This document shows, one piece after another, positions 16,304 through 23,157 of a stretch of DNA of 32,998 nt (position 1 is the stretch's first letter; each line of letters opens with the position of its first letter). The stretch is from Lysobacterales bacterium (GTDB lineage: Bacteria; Pseudomonadota; Gammaproteobacteria; Xanthomonadales; SZUA-36). Position numbers and translations under genes: made by a program. The stretch covers positions 1 to 32,998 of the forward strand of contig JARFQZ010000216.1 in the NCBI GenBank assembly GCA_029287515.1, read 5' to 3'. Below the pieces are notes generated by a model, which worked only from the letters and a program-made list of their open reading frames with translations, had not been told where the DNA came from and did no database searches.

Positions 16304-16876
16304 TTGCCAAAACAACCCAAAGTCAACGGCAACGCCCTGCCCTATGTCGAGTCCCTCGAACCGCGCCCCTTGAACAGCATATGGTTGATTGTCATACACT
16401 GTACAGAGCTCCCCGACCTAAATACGGCCAGGGAATACGGAGAGCAAATTCTGTATCCGGATTCCGGCACAGGAAATTCAGGTCACTTCTACATAGAACG
16501 ATATGGCCGAATTGAACAATGGGTGCCGATTGATCGGGTGGCGCACCATGTAAAGAATTTCAACAAAAACAGTATTGGCATTGAACTTGACAACGCCGGC
16601 CGTTACCCGGAGTGGTTCAATTCAAATAACCAGTTCATGAAAGAACCTTACACTCCTGAACAGTTGGATTCATTGCTGGCATTACTGAATTCGCTTACAG
16701 AACAACTTCCTTCGTTGTCGTCAATCAGTGGACACTCCGTGCTGGATACCGCATTGGTCCGGGCGACCGACGACTCAAGTAAAATGGTCCCCCGCAAACA
16801 GGATCCCGGCCCGATGTTTCCCTGGAAAAAAATTCTTGAAAAAACCTCCCTGAAATGGTTCGAGCCAGAAAAATAA
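16304..16876 (+). CDS. AmpD-like N-acetylmuramoyl-L-alanine amidase
   Basis: A 190-aa Amidase_2 domain protein that would cleave the amide bond between N-acetylmuramic acid and the peptide stem. The zinc ligands and catalytic residues of the fold are recognisable: His32 (LIVIHCTE), Glu95 (NSIGIELDN), His144 (ISGHSVLD) and Asp167 (RKQDPGP). No signal peptide or membrane helix is seen, pointing to a cytoplasmic, AmpD-like role in recycling of anhydromuropeptides rather than an AmiD-type lipoprotein. The only plausible start is TTG at 16304: there is no ATG or GTG before the conserved domain and no clear Shine-Dalgarno, so it probably depends on coupling to the lipoprotein gene, whose in-frame TGA lies 9 nt upstream. 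Confidence 0.87.
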   Translation: MPKQPKVNGNALPYVESLEPRPLNSIWLIVIHCTELPDLNTAREYGEQILYPDSGTGNSGHFYIERYGRIEQWVPIDRVAHHVKNFNKNSIGIELDNAGRYPEWFNSNNQFMKEPYTPEQLDSLLALLNSLTEQLPSLSSISGHSVLDTALVRATDDSSKMVPRKQDPGPMFPWKKILEKTSLKWFEPEK

Positions 16877-16902
16877 TTTATGTTCCGATAAGTACTATAA
16901 TT

Positions 16903-17211
16903 TTAACGATTCCCAACAATCACTTTTTCTACGCTACCCCGGTACACGATAACAATGTGTTCCAGGGTCCTGGAGCTTTTTTTATAGTGCCACCTCTCGA
17001 CGCTGACATTTTTCCTGATTCCATCGACATCGACCTCAGCCCTTCCCCGATCTTTATGGATGGGCTCACCACAGACTCGCAGCAGTTCAGCGCGCGTGTC
17101 CCCCGTGTGAACAAGTTTTCTGCCGCAACGAAAACTGTCTCCGTGAATATGGGGAATGTATGCAGATAAAAGTATTGCAGCGAGGAAGGTAACAAAATTG
17201 ATCTTGAGCAT
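16903..17211 (-). CDS. DUF2845-family secreted protein
   Basis: A 102-aa protein with a signal peptide (residues 1-24, cleavage near HIHG) and the DUF2845 signature FRCGRKLVHTGDTRAELL followed by RVCGEP, in which the two cysteines probably form a disulfide in the periplasm. The remainder is a small beta-rich domain (VERWHYKK, HIVIVYRGSVEKVIVG). It is convergent with the amidase gene, with 26 bp between stops. The single available ATG lacks a recognisable Shine-Dalgarno. No function is known for the family. Confidence 0.8.
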   Translation of the reverse strand: MLKINFVTFLAAILLSAYIPHIHGDSFRCGRKLVHTGDTRAELLRVCGEPIHKDRGRAEVDVDGIRKNVSVERWHYKKSSRTLEHIVIVYRGSVEKVIVGNR

Positions 17212-17257
17212 AAGGGGATATTGGACTGAATTTCAGCCCCTGCCCATGAGCGTTTAT

Positions 17258-17273
17258 CCTGCAGTCGTGCAGG
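17258..17273 (-). terminator. Small hairpin just after the response-regulator gene
   Basis: Perfect 6-bp stem CCTGCA/TGCAGG with a 4-nt loop, starting 4 bp past the stop of the regulator gene. No run of T follows on the minus strand, so it is at best a weak terminator or a 3'-end stabilising hairpin. Confidence 0.25.
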
Positions 17274-17276
17274 AAA

Positions 17277-17960
17277 TCAACCTTCGTATCGGTAGCCCAG
17301 GCCGTAAACGGATTTGATCATGTCCTCGGACCCCGAGGTATCTGAAATTTTCTTTCGTAAATTCTTGATGTGGGTATCAACCGCACGGTCACTGACGACC
17401 CGGTAATCCGGATACATTTCATTCATGAGCTGATCACGGGAAAACACCCTTCCCTCCTGGGCTGAAAGTGTTCTCAAAAGAGCAAACTCTACCGGTGTCA
17501 GCAGCAGGTCGTTACCGTTGAGCGTGGCCTTGAATTTTTCTTCATCCATGTGAAGGGCTTTGGGTCGCTGTGCTGAAACACCCGGCCCGCTGCGCCTGAG
17601 CACCGCTTTGACCCGGGCAACCACTTCGCGGGGTGAAAACGGTTTACAGATATAGTCATCTGCGCCAAGCTCCAAGCCGAGCAATCGGTCAATCTCTTCA
17701 ACTCTTGCAGTGACCATGATAATGGGGACTGTGCTGACCGAGCGCAGCTTCTTGCAGACCTCCATGCCATCCATCCCCGGCAACATAAGGTCCAGGAGAA
17801 CCAGGTCAGGGCCGAATTTTTTGAAAGCCTCCATGGCAGTATCCCCACGCGCCTCGACCCGCGTCTCAAAAGCGCCCCGGGTTTCAAGATAGTCCTTCAG
17901 CAGGGATGCAATTTTCGGCTCGTCTTCAACGATAAGGATTTTTCTTGCGGCTTTTGTCAT
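17277..17960 (-). CDS. OmpR-family response regulator (CpxR/BaeR-like)
   Basis: A 227-aa two-component transcription factor. The receiver domain has the acidic pocket in ILIVEDEP (Glu12, Asp13), the phosphoacceptor Asp57 in LVLLDLMLPGMDG, Thr84 (VTAR) and Lys106 (ICKPFSPRE). The C-terminal winged helix has TPVEFALLRTLSAQEGRVFS and the terminal block DTHIKNLRKKI...VYGLGYRYE. I use the ATG at 17960 (CGGGAC just upstream, 10 bp after the kinase stop) rather than the upstream ATG at 17987, which would overlap the kinase gene and add nine non-conserved residues. It is co-transcribed with the kinase and faces a Spy-like gene; direct 11-bp repeats in the divergent spacer are its likely operator. Confidence 0.94.
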   Translation of the reverse strand: MTKAARKILIVEDEPKIASLLKDYLETRGAFETRVEARGDTAMEAFKKFGPDLVLLDLMLPGMDGMEVCKKLRSVSTVPIIMVTARVEEIDRLLGLELGADDYICKPFSPREVVARVKAVLRRSGPGVSAQRPKALHMDEEKFKATLNGNDLLLTPVEFALLRTLSAQEGRVFSRDQLMNEMYPDYRVVSDRAVDTHIKNLRKKISDTSGSEDMIKSVYGLGYRYEG

Positions 17961-17970
17961 GTCCCGTTTT

Positions 17971-19416
17971 TTACCCAGGAATTTCAATGCGAATTTTCAA
18001 TCCACCCAACGAGGATTGGATGGCTTCTATCCGGCCGGAGTGCGCCTCGGCAATATTCCTGCAGATCGACAGGCCCAGGCCAGTTCCGCCGCCGGCACGT
18101 GAGCGGCTTCCATCCACCCGGTAAAAGCGTTCAAACACCCGGGAACGCTGTTTTTCGGTCAATCCGGGGCCGGAATCTTCCACGACCAGTTCAAAACCAC
18201 CGTTCACCGCTCGCTGTTGGACGCGTACCAACCCGCCTTCTTCCACATAGCGAATGGAATTCTCCAGCAGATTCTGAAGTAACTGGCGCAAGCGCTGAGG
18301 ATCGGCGTCCACTTCCTGTTTTTCTGTCATGACCTGCAAATCAATCCCGCGCCCGGCCAGGCGGTCACGGAAAGCTTCCGAGCATTGCTCAACCAACGAT
18401 TGCAAATCAACAGATTCCTGCTGGATATTCAATGCGCCTGCATCCGACAGCGCCAATGTCTGAAGATCGTCTATCAATGAAGAAAGATGATCGATTTCTT
18501 CCTGCAAAGACCGTGTCATTCCTTCATTGACCGTGCGCACGCCGTCCGAAAGTGCCTCGATCTCACCTTTAAGAATGGCGACCGGTGTCCTTAGCTCGTG
18601 CGCGATGTCCGCCATCCATCGCCGCCTGGCAGAACGGTTTTTCTCCAGGGTTGCTGCCAACTGGTTGATGTGGCCGGCCAGTCTTCCCGTCTCATCCAGA
18701 GTGGAAATCGTGGCCCTTGCTCCATAGTCGCCCCGGCTGAGGCTGTTTACGGTTTCATCCAGCTGTCGCACCGGGCGGCTCAGGTGACGCGCCAGTAACA
18801 GCGACAAGGCCACGGCTATGACCAGCGCCACGGCCAGTGCAATCGCGGTGATCACGATCTGGCCCTGCAAGAAACGCCGCGCCTCGGGAGGTAAAAACTT
18901 TCCAGCGGGTGCAAAGCCGATCCAACCGACTACTTCGCCGCCGACTTCTATAGCCTGGAGGCCAAGCCCTTCGCGTGACGACACACTGGCCCCAGCTACC
19001 CGTTGATATTCCTGGTCCAGAAGGAACAGCCTTTCCCTCAGCATGCCGCGGTCTGCTGCCCTCATCCAGCGCGCCGCCTGCGGGTTTTGCGGCGGAGGGG
19101 ACGGCCGGTTATTCCTTCCCGGACCGGGGCGTGCACGGGGTCCTGGTGGTGGAGCAAGTTCCTGGTTCATACGACTGCTGCGCCATATACGGTGCCAGCT
19201 TTCCGTATTGCCTCGCAATGGCTCCCAACTACCTTTCAACGCGTAGACCTCGGCCAGTACCGGAACCCCCGCCTCCAGCACCGCAGTCTCCTGGGTTTGC
19301 AGAAAATCCCTGAAACCGCGATTCAGGCTAACCCGCGTGATCACCGCCACTACGATCAGGGCAACAACCACGGCTATGACCTGGTAGACCAGTATTTTGG
19401 TAAAAAATGACTTCAT
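17971..19416 (-). CDS. Envelope sensor histidine kinase (CpxA/BaeS-like) with Pro-rich sensor loop
   Basis: A 481-aa inner-membrane kinase. TM1 is at about residues 8-28, the periplasmic sensor spans roughly 29-185, and TM2 covers about 186-209, followed by HAMP (RHLSRPVRQLDETVNSLSRG). The H-box is MADIAHELRTPVAIL with His273; then come the N-box (NLLENSIRYVEEG), G1 (VEDSGPGL), F (VFERFYRVD) and G2 (GGGTGLGLSI). The sensor contains an unusual Pro/Arg/Gly/Asn-rich stretch at about 88-114 (APPPGPRARPGPGRNN onward). I use the ATG at 19416, with AGGAT at suitable distance, rather than the upstream ATGs. It transfers phosphate to the adjacent regulator. The divergent Spy/CpxP-like gene suggests it monitors periplasmic protein misfolding or metal stress. 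Confidence 0.93.
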   Translation of the reverse strand: MKSFFTKILVYQVIAVVVALIVVAVITRVSLNRGFRDFLQTQETAVLEAGVPVLAEVYALKGSWEPLRGNTESWHRIWRSSRMNQELAPPPGPRARPGPGRNNRPSPPPQNPQAARWMRAADRGMLRERLFLLDQEYQRVAGASVSSREGLGLQAIEVGGEVVGWIGFAPAGKFLPPEARRFLQGQIVITAIALAVALVIAVALSLLLARHLSRPVRQLDETVNSLSRGDYGARATISTLDETGRLAGHINQLAATLEKNRSARRRWMADIAHELRTPVAILKGEIEALSDGVRTVNEGMTRSLQEEIDHLSSLIDDLQTLALSDAGALNIQQESVDLQSLVEQCSEAFRDRLAGRGIDLQVMTEKQEVDADPQRLRQLLQNLLENSIRYVEEGGLVRVQQRAVNGGFELVVEDSGPGLTEKQRSRVFERFYRVDGSRSRAGGGTGLGLSICRNIAEAHSGRIEAIQSSLGGLKIRIEIPG

Positions 19417-19474
19417 CAGGATCATCCTGCACTTCAACCGGCCGGCCGTTCAAGTCCTTGGGCAAAACTTCTTT

Positions 19475-19496
19475 TTTGCTTCACATTTGCTTTCAT
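19475..19496. promoter_or_regulatory. Two direct repeats, 11-bp period: candidate response-regulator operator
   Basis: TTTGCTTCACA is followed directly by TTTGCTTTCAT, an 8-9 of 11 match with a period of one helical turn. OmpR-family regulators typically bind two head-to-tail half-sites spaced this way. The site sits in the 161-bp spacer between the kinase gene (minus) and the Spy-like gene (plus), so it could control both. Confidence 0.4.
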
Positions 19497-19577
19497 TTTG
19501 ATGCCCAGACTTGGCCCTGAAGACAAACAACACCCAGCGGCCACGTGTCGCGTGTATTGCAACCAAAGGAGAAAGTG

Positions 19578-20009
19578 ATGAAAACCTATCTGAAAAATTT
19601 ATCCGTCGGCTTGATCGCACTGGGCATCATGGCTTCGGGAACCGCTATCGCTCAGAATGGGGAGGGCAGTCGGGACTGGCGTCAGGGACCACCCAGTGTC
19701 GAAGACGTGCTGGCCCGGATGAGTGAAGCCCTGGACCTGTCCGGCCAGCAGTCCATCGACCTGCATGTCATTCTCCAGGAACACGCCGCGGAAAGGACGG
19801 CCCTGCATGAAGAATCCATGGCGCTTCTCGGCCCCGAAATCTGCGCGCAGAAAGCCAGCGCAGAGGAGGACATCCTGGCGATCCTCACACCCGACCAGAC
19901 TGAGCAGTTCCTGGCACTGAAAGAGCAGCGCAGGACAAAAGCCGAGGAGCGCAAGCGGGGCAAAGGCCAAAGAGGGCCGGATTGCTCGCAATACGAGACC
20001 GACAGCTAA
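19578..20009 (+). CDS. Spy/CpxP-like periplasmic LTxxQ protein
   Basis: A 143-aa secreted protein; the start is the ATG at 19578, preceded by a near-ideal AAAGGAG, not the upstream start of the ORF track. A signal peptide covers residues 1-25 (LSVGLIALGIMASGTAIAQ). The mature protein is helical, highly charged and has an LTPDQTEQF segment matching the LTxxQ motif, plus a diverged LDLSGQQS as the first copy. This is the pattern of Spy, CpxP and ZraP, periplasmic chaperones or regulators that dampen their cognate kinase. Two cysteines (EICAQK, PDCSQY) could form a disulfide. It is divergent from the kinase-regulator pair. The convergent cmoB gene overlaps its stop by 4 bp. Confidence 0.8.
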   Translation: MKTYLKNLSVGLIALGIMASGTAIAQNGEGSRDWRQGPPSVEDVLARMSEALDLSGQQSIDLHVILQEHAAERTALHEESMALLGPEICAQKASAEEDILAILTPDQTEQFLALKEQRRTKAEERKRGKGQRGPDCSQYETDS

Positions 20010-20950
20010 CGCCTGGCGATGACGATGGCTCTGACAGGCGCTGGTAATCCCTCGACGGTTTTTGACGGGTCTGAAGGATCCAGCGCCTGTTCCAGAGATT
20101 CAAAAGTCATCCAGGGCGTCGATCTCTGTTCCTCAATGGTGGTGGGGCTAATGTCCACCAATCTCGGCTCACTGAATCCGGCTTCCTTGATCCAGCCAAG
20201 CAGACGGCCGGCACCCGGAATTGCCCAAACGTTTCTCATGCGAGCATAGCGGCCATCGGGAATCAGAAGATTCTCCTCCCCCTTCGGCAGCACCAGGGTC
20301 TCCAAAACCAGGGTGCCGCCGTCTTTTAACAGGGAATATATTCTTTCCAGGTGGCTTGCCGGATCTTTGCGGTGATAAAGGACACCCATTGAAAATACCG
20401 TATCCAGCCCCGCTGGGCCCTCCGGTAATTCTTCAACACCCAACGGCAGAACATAATTAGCGATATCGCCAGAGAAATGCCTGCAGGCGAAATGCTGCAT
20501 GACGAACAATAGCGTGGGATCTATGCCTATAACGAAGTCCGCTCCCGCACCCAGCATCCGCAACCCAAAGTATCCATTGCCCGACCCGATATCGAGCACG
20601 CGGTGCCCGTTAAGGTCTATGTGCGGCGATACACGTGTCCACTTCCAGTCAGACCTCCATTCCGTATCGATCCGGATCCCGGCCAACTGCAACGGGCCCT
20701 TCCGCCAGGGATGCAATCCCATCAGCTGTTCACGCAGAACCTCCTTCCCGCCATGGGGCTTGCCCAGCCTTGGGGCCGGATGGTCGAGTTCCGCGCAGGT
20801 CTCTACCGCGGGCAGCTTTTCCAGAGTCGATTTCCACCGTGGCAGGTCGCCGTGGGAATGATTGCGGAGTTTACTGTGCGCACGGTCGCATACCTCGGCC
20901 AGCCAACTGCTTTGCTGCCAGCGGCGAGTCAGAGAATCATACGGCGTCAC
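20006..20950 (-). CDS. cmoB: tRNA U34 carboxymethyltransferase CmoB
   Basis: CmoB uses carboxy-SAM made by CmoA to convert 5-hydroxyuridine at tRNA position 34 to cmo5U, widening wobble decoding. Diagnostic segments are PWRKGPLQLAGIRIDTEWRS and DWKW, the SAM-binding VLDIGSGNGYFG, FSMGVLYHRKDP, and the C-terminal DPSDPSKTVEGLPAPVRAI. I place the start at GTG 20950 (VTPYDSL), with AGGAAC upstream and 14 bp of overlap with cmoA. This gives 314 aa and aligns the N-terminus with E. coli CmoB (323 aa). The longer ORF-track start (21016) would add 22 residues read from inside cmoA. Confidence 0.95.
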   Translation of the reverse strand: MTPYDSLTRRWQQSSWLAEVCDRAHSKLRNHSHGDLPRWKSTLEKLPAVETCAELDHPAPRLGKPHGGKEVLREQLMGLHPWRKGPLQLAGIRIDTEWRSDWKWTRVSPHIDLNGHRVLDIGSGNGYFGLRMLGAGADFVIGIDPTLLFVMQHFACRHFSGDIANYVLPLGVEELPEGPAGLDTVFSMGVLYHRKDPASHLERIYSLLKDGGTLVLETLVLPKGEENLLIPDGRYARMRNVWAIPGAGRLLGWIKEAGFSEPRLVDISPTTIEEQRSTPWMTFESLEQALDPSDPSKTVEGLPAPVRAIVIARR

Positions 20951-21689
20951 TGCTGTTCCTGAATGCCACCATGGAAACGAAGTTGAATCCCTGAAACCAC
21001 GGGCTGACGCGCTCAAAACCGACGGATTTCAACCGGTCACGGTGTTGTTCCATGGAATCCGGCTTCATCACGTTTTCCAGGGCATCGCGCTTTTGCGCTA
21101 TTTCCAACTCCGAATAACCCTGGGTCTTCTTGAAGTCGTGATGCCATGTCGTTTGGAGCGCCTGCTCGACCTCATCTTGAAACCGGACTTTTTCCGACAG
21201 GATCAATATGCCGCCAGGCACCAGGCCTGAAGCAATCCGGTTCAGTAATGCGTTGCGCTGATCCGGTTGAAGGAATTGCAGCGTAAAATTGAGCACGACC
21301 ACGGATGCATTCTCAATGGATGTCTGTGTGATGTCCTGCTGCACTGCGCGTATTTCGGGCGCTTTCAGAGCGGCGTCATCCTCAAGTAATTCTTTCAAAC
21401 GGCGGATCATGTCCGCGGAACTGTCGACGGCGACGATTTTTATTCCCGGTCGTCGAACGGCTGCCCTCATCGCAATGGACACGGCCCCCAGGGAGCATCC
21501 CAGGTCATACAGCACCGTGTTTTCCTGGGCATACCTGCGGGCCAGCATACCGGTCATGGGCACAATCAGCCCGTATCCCGGAACCGAACGGTTGATCATG
21601 TCCGGAAAAACACTGACCACCCGGTCGTCGAATACGAAGTCGCCGGGGTCGCTCATTTCACATTGAAACAACGTATCCTTGTGACTCAT
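20937..21689 (-). CDS. cmoA: Carboxy-S-adenosyl-L-methionine synthase CmoA
   Basis: CmoA converts SAM and prephenate to carboxy-SAM, the donor for CmoB. The start is ATG 21689 (MSHKDTLF, cf. E. coli MSHRDTLF), preceded by AAGGATACCGGAG, giving 250 aa versus 247 in E. coli; the 312-aa ORF-track version adds unrelated sequence. Diagnostic segments are FPDMINRSVPGYGLIVPMTG, the SAM loop YDLGCSLGAVS, VVLNFTLQFLQPDQR, the HHDFKKTQGYSELEIAQKR block and the C-terminal WFQGFNFVSMVAF. It is the first gene of the cmoA-cmoB pair and is divergent from the NfeD-like gene, with 170 bp between starts. Confidence 0.97.
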   Translation of the reverse strand: MSHKDTLFQCEMSDPGDFVFDDRVVSVFPDMINRSVPGYGLIVPMTGMLARRYAQENTVLYDLGCSLGAVSIAMRAAVRRPGIKIVAVDSSADMIRRLKELLEDDAALKAPEIRAVQQDITQTSIENASVVVLNFTLQFLQPDQRNALLNRIASGLVPGGILILSEKVRFQDEVEQALQTTWHHDFKKTQGYSELEIAQKRDALENVMKPDSMEQHRDRLKSVGFERVSPWFQGFNFVSMVAFRNSSDAV

Positions 21690-21859
21690 GTCTCCGGTAT
21701 CCTTGGGATGGGCATTCATGGTGATTTTCGCATGCCGTGACTTTTGGCGCATTCCCAGCCGGCTCCGGTTTGATATGTTCTGGATGGGAGAATATTCCTG
21801 AAACCAAAAAACACAAAAGGATTCCAGGAAGTTCAGTCGCTCGTTGGGAAGGTCCGAAT

Positions 21860-22117
21860 ATGGATTGGATGACACATATTGTTTTCTGGCACTGGTGGAT
21901 TCTTGCCGGAATGCTCCTGATCCTGGAACTGGCCTCTCCGGTGTTCTTTTTCCTGTGGTTGGGCTTTTCCTCAGCAGCGGTCGGTTTTCTGCTTCTGGTT
22001 TTTCCGGATATTCCCGTGGCGGCCCAGTTGGTCCTGTTCGGCCTGATGTCCGTGGTGGCGTTGGTTGCCTGGCGAAAATACCGGCTGGTACACCCCCAGA
22101 GTTCCGACCAGACCTAG
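21860..22117 (+). pseudogene. NfeD/YbbK-like membrane protein lacking its OB-fold domain
   Basis: The ATG at 21860 (GGAAGG 8 bases upstream) opens an 85-aa protein: WWILAGMLLILELASPVFFF, LWLGFSSAAVGFLLLVFP and AAQLVLFGLMSVVALVAWRK. This is the multi-helix N-terminal part of short NfeD proteins such as E. coli YbbK. Those proteins continue into a cytoplasmic OB-fold of about 60 residues; here a TAG stops the frame right after the last helix. Directly behind the stop, in the same frame, come 18 codons reading LDHPIVNGAGIGRTLMMH and then TAA. LDHPIVNGAG matches the LxxPxVNGxG strand of the missing OB domain. About 14 residues before it and the rest of the domain are gone. I call it a degraded gene whose membrane part may still be made; no stomatin partner gene is present. 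Confidence 0.65.
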
Positions 22118-22201
22118 CTGGACCATCCCATTGTCAACGGCGCTGGAATAGGCCGAACCCTGATGATGCACTAATACCTTCTGTCGCAGGCAGTCTGGGA
22201 C

Positions 22202-22207
22202 TATAAT
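22202..22207 (+). promoter_or_regulatory. Candidate -10 element upstream of glyQ
   Basis: A perfect TATAAT lies 44 bp before the glyQ ATG, in the spacer after the NfeD-like remnant. The -35 region (TTCTGT at 17-bp spacing) is a poor match, so the promoter may need an activator or be weak. No attenuator or T-box-like structure was seen. Confidence 0.4.
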
Positions 22208-22251
22208 TAACGGTTTGAGTTCTGCTAAGCAGCTCCAGGCAACTACCCACA

Positions 22252-23157
22252 ATGACTTTTCAGGAATTCATCCAGGCCCTCGAGGCCTACTGGTCTGAAC
22301 AAGGCTGCGTTCTCGTTCAGCCACTGGACCTCGAAGTTGGCGCCGGTACCTTTCATCCAGCCACGTTCTTGCGATCCATTGGTCCTGAACCCTGGAACGC
22401 GGCCTACGTCCAACCCAGCCGACGCCCCACCGATGGAAGGTACGGTGAAAACCCGAACCGTCTTCAACACTATTACCAATACCAGGTGGTAATGAAGCCT
22501 TCTCCGGAAGATTTTCAGGAGTTGTACCTGGACTCCCTCAAGGCCATTGGCATTGATCCTGCGGTTCACGACATCCGTTTCGTGGAAGACAACTGGGAAT
22601 CCCCCACCCTCGGGGCCTGGGGCCTTGGCTGGGAAGTCTGGCTCAATGGAATGGAGGTGACGCAGTTCACCTATTTTCAGCAGGCCGGGGGACTGGAATG
22701 CAAGCCCGTCATGGGTGAAATCACTTACGGCGCCGAACGTCTGGCCATGTACCTCCAGGGAGTCGACAGCGTCTATGATCTTGTATGGACAGACGTGGGG
22801 GGCCGGACCGTCACGTATGGCGAGGTTTTTCACCAGAACGAGGTAGAACAGTCGCAATACAATTTCGAACACGCGGACGTTGACGCCCTGTTTGGCTGGT
22901 TTGATCAGTGCGAACGCGAAGCGCAAAAGCTCGTTGAGCTTGGTCTGCCCCTTCCTGCTTACGAGCAGGTACTCAAGGCCTCGCACACGTTCAACCTGCT
23001 GGATGCCAGGCGGGCCATATCCGTTACCGAGCGCCAACGTTTTATCCTGCGCGTTCGTGACCTTGCAAGGCAGGTGGCGGAATCTTATTACGCAAGCCGT
23101 GAAGCCCTTGATTTTCCTGGACTTAATAACCGCGGTGCCAAAGGGGGTGATGCATGA
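22252..23157 (+). CDS. glyQ: Glycyl-tRNA synthetase alpha subunit
   Basis: A 301-aa GlyQ, the catalytic alpha subunit of the bacterial alpha2beta2 glycyl-tRNA synthetase, forming glycyl-adenylate (class II fold). Diagnostic segments are the N-terminal [20 protein letters not shown], the substrate-binding [39 protein letters not shown] and [12 protein letters not shown]. Length matches E. coli (303). The stop overlaps the glyS ATG (ATGA), so both subunits are translated together. The region is read through by a 306-aa antisense frame, a codon-usage shadow. Confidence 0.98.
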   Translation: MTFQEFIQALEAYWSEQGCVLVQPLDLEVGAGTFHPATFLRSIGPEPWNAAYVQPSRRPTDGRYGENPNRLQHYYQYQVVMKPSPEDFQELYLDSLKAIGIDPAVHDIRFVEDNWESPTLGAWGLGWEVWLNGMEVTQFTYFQQAGGLECKPVMGEITYGAERLAMYLQGVDSVYDLVWTDVGGRTVTYGEVFHQNEVEQSQYNFEHADVDALFGWFDQCEREAQKLVELGLPLPAYEQVLKASHTFNLLDARRAISVTERQRFILRVRDLARQVAESYYASREALDFPGLNNRGAKGGDA

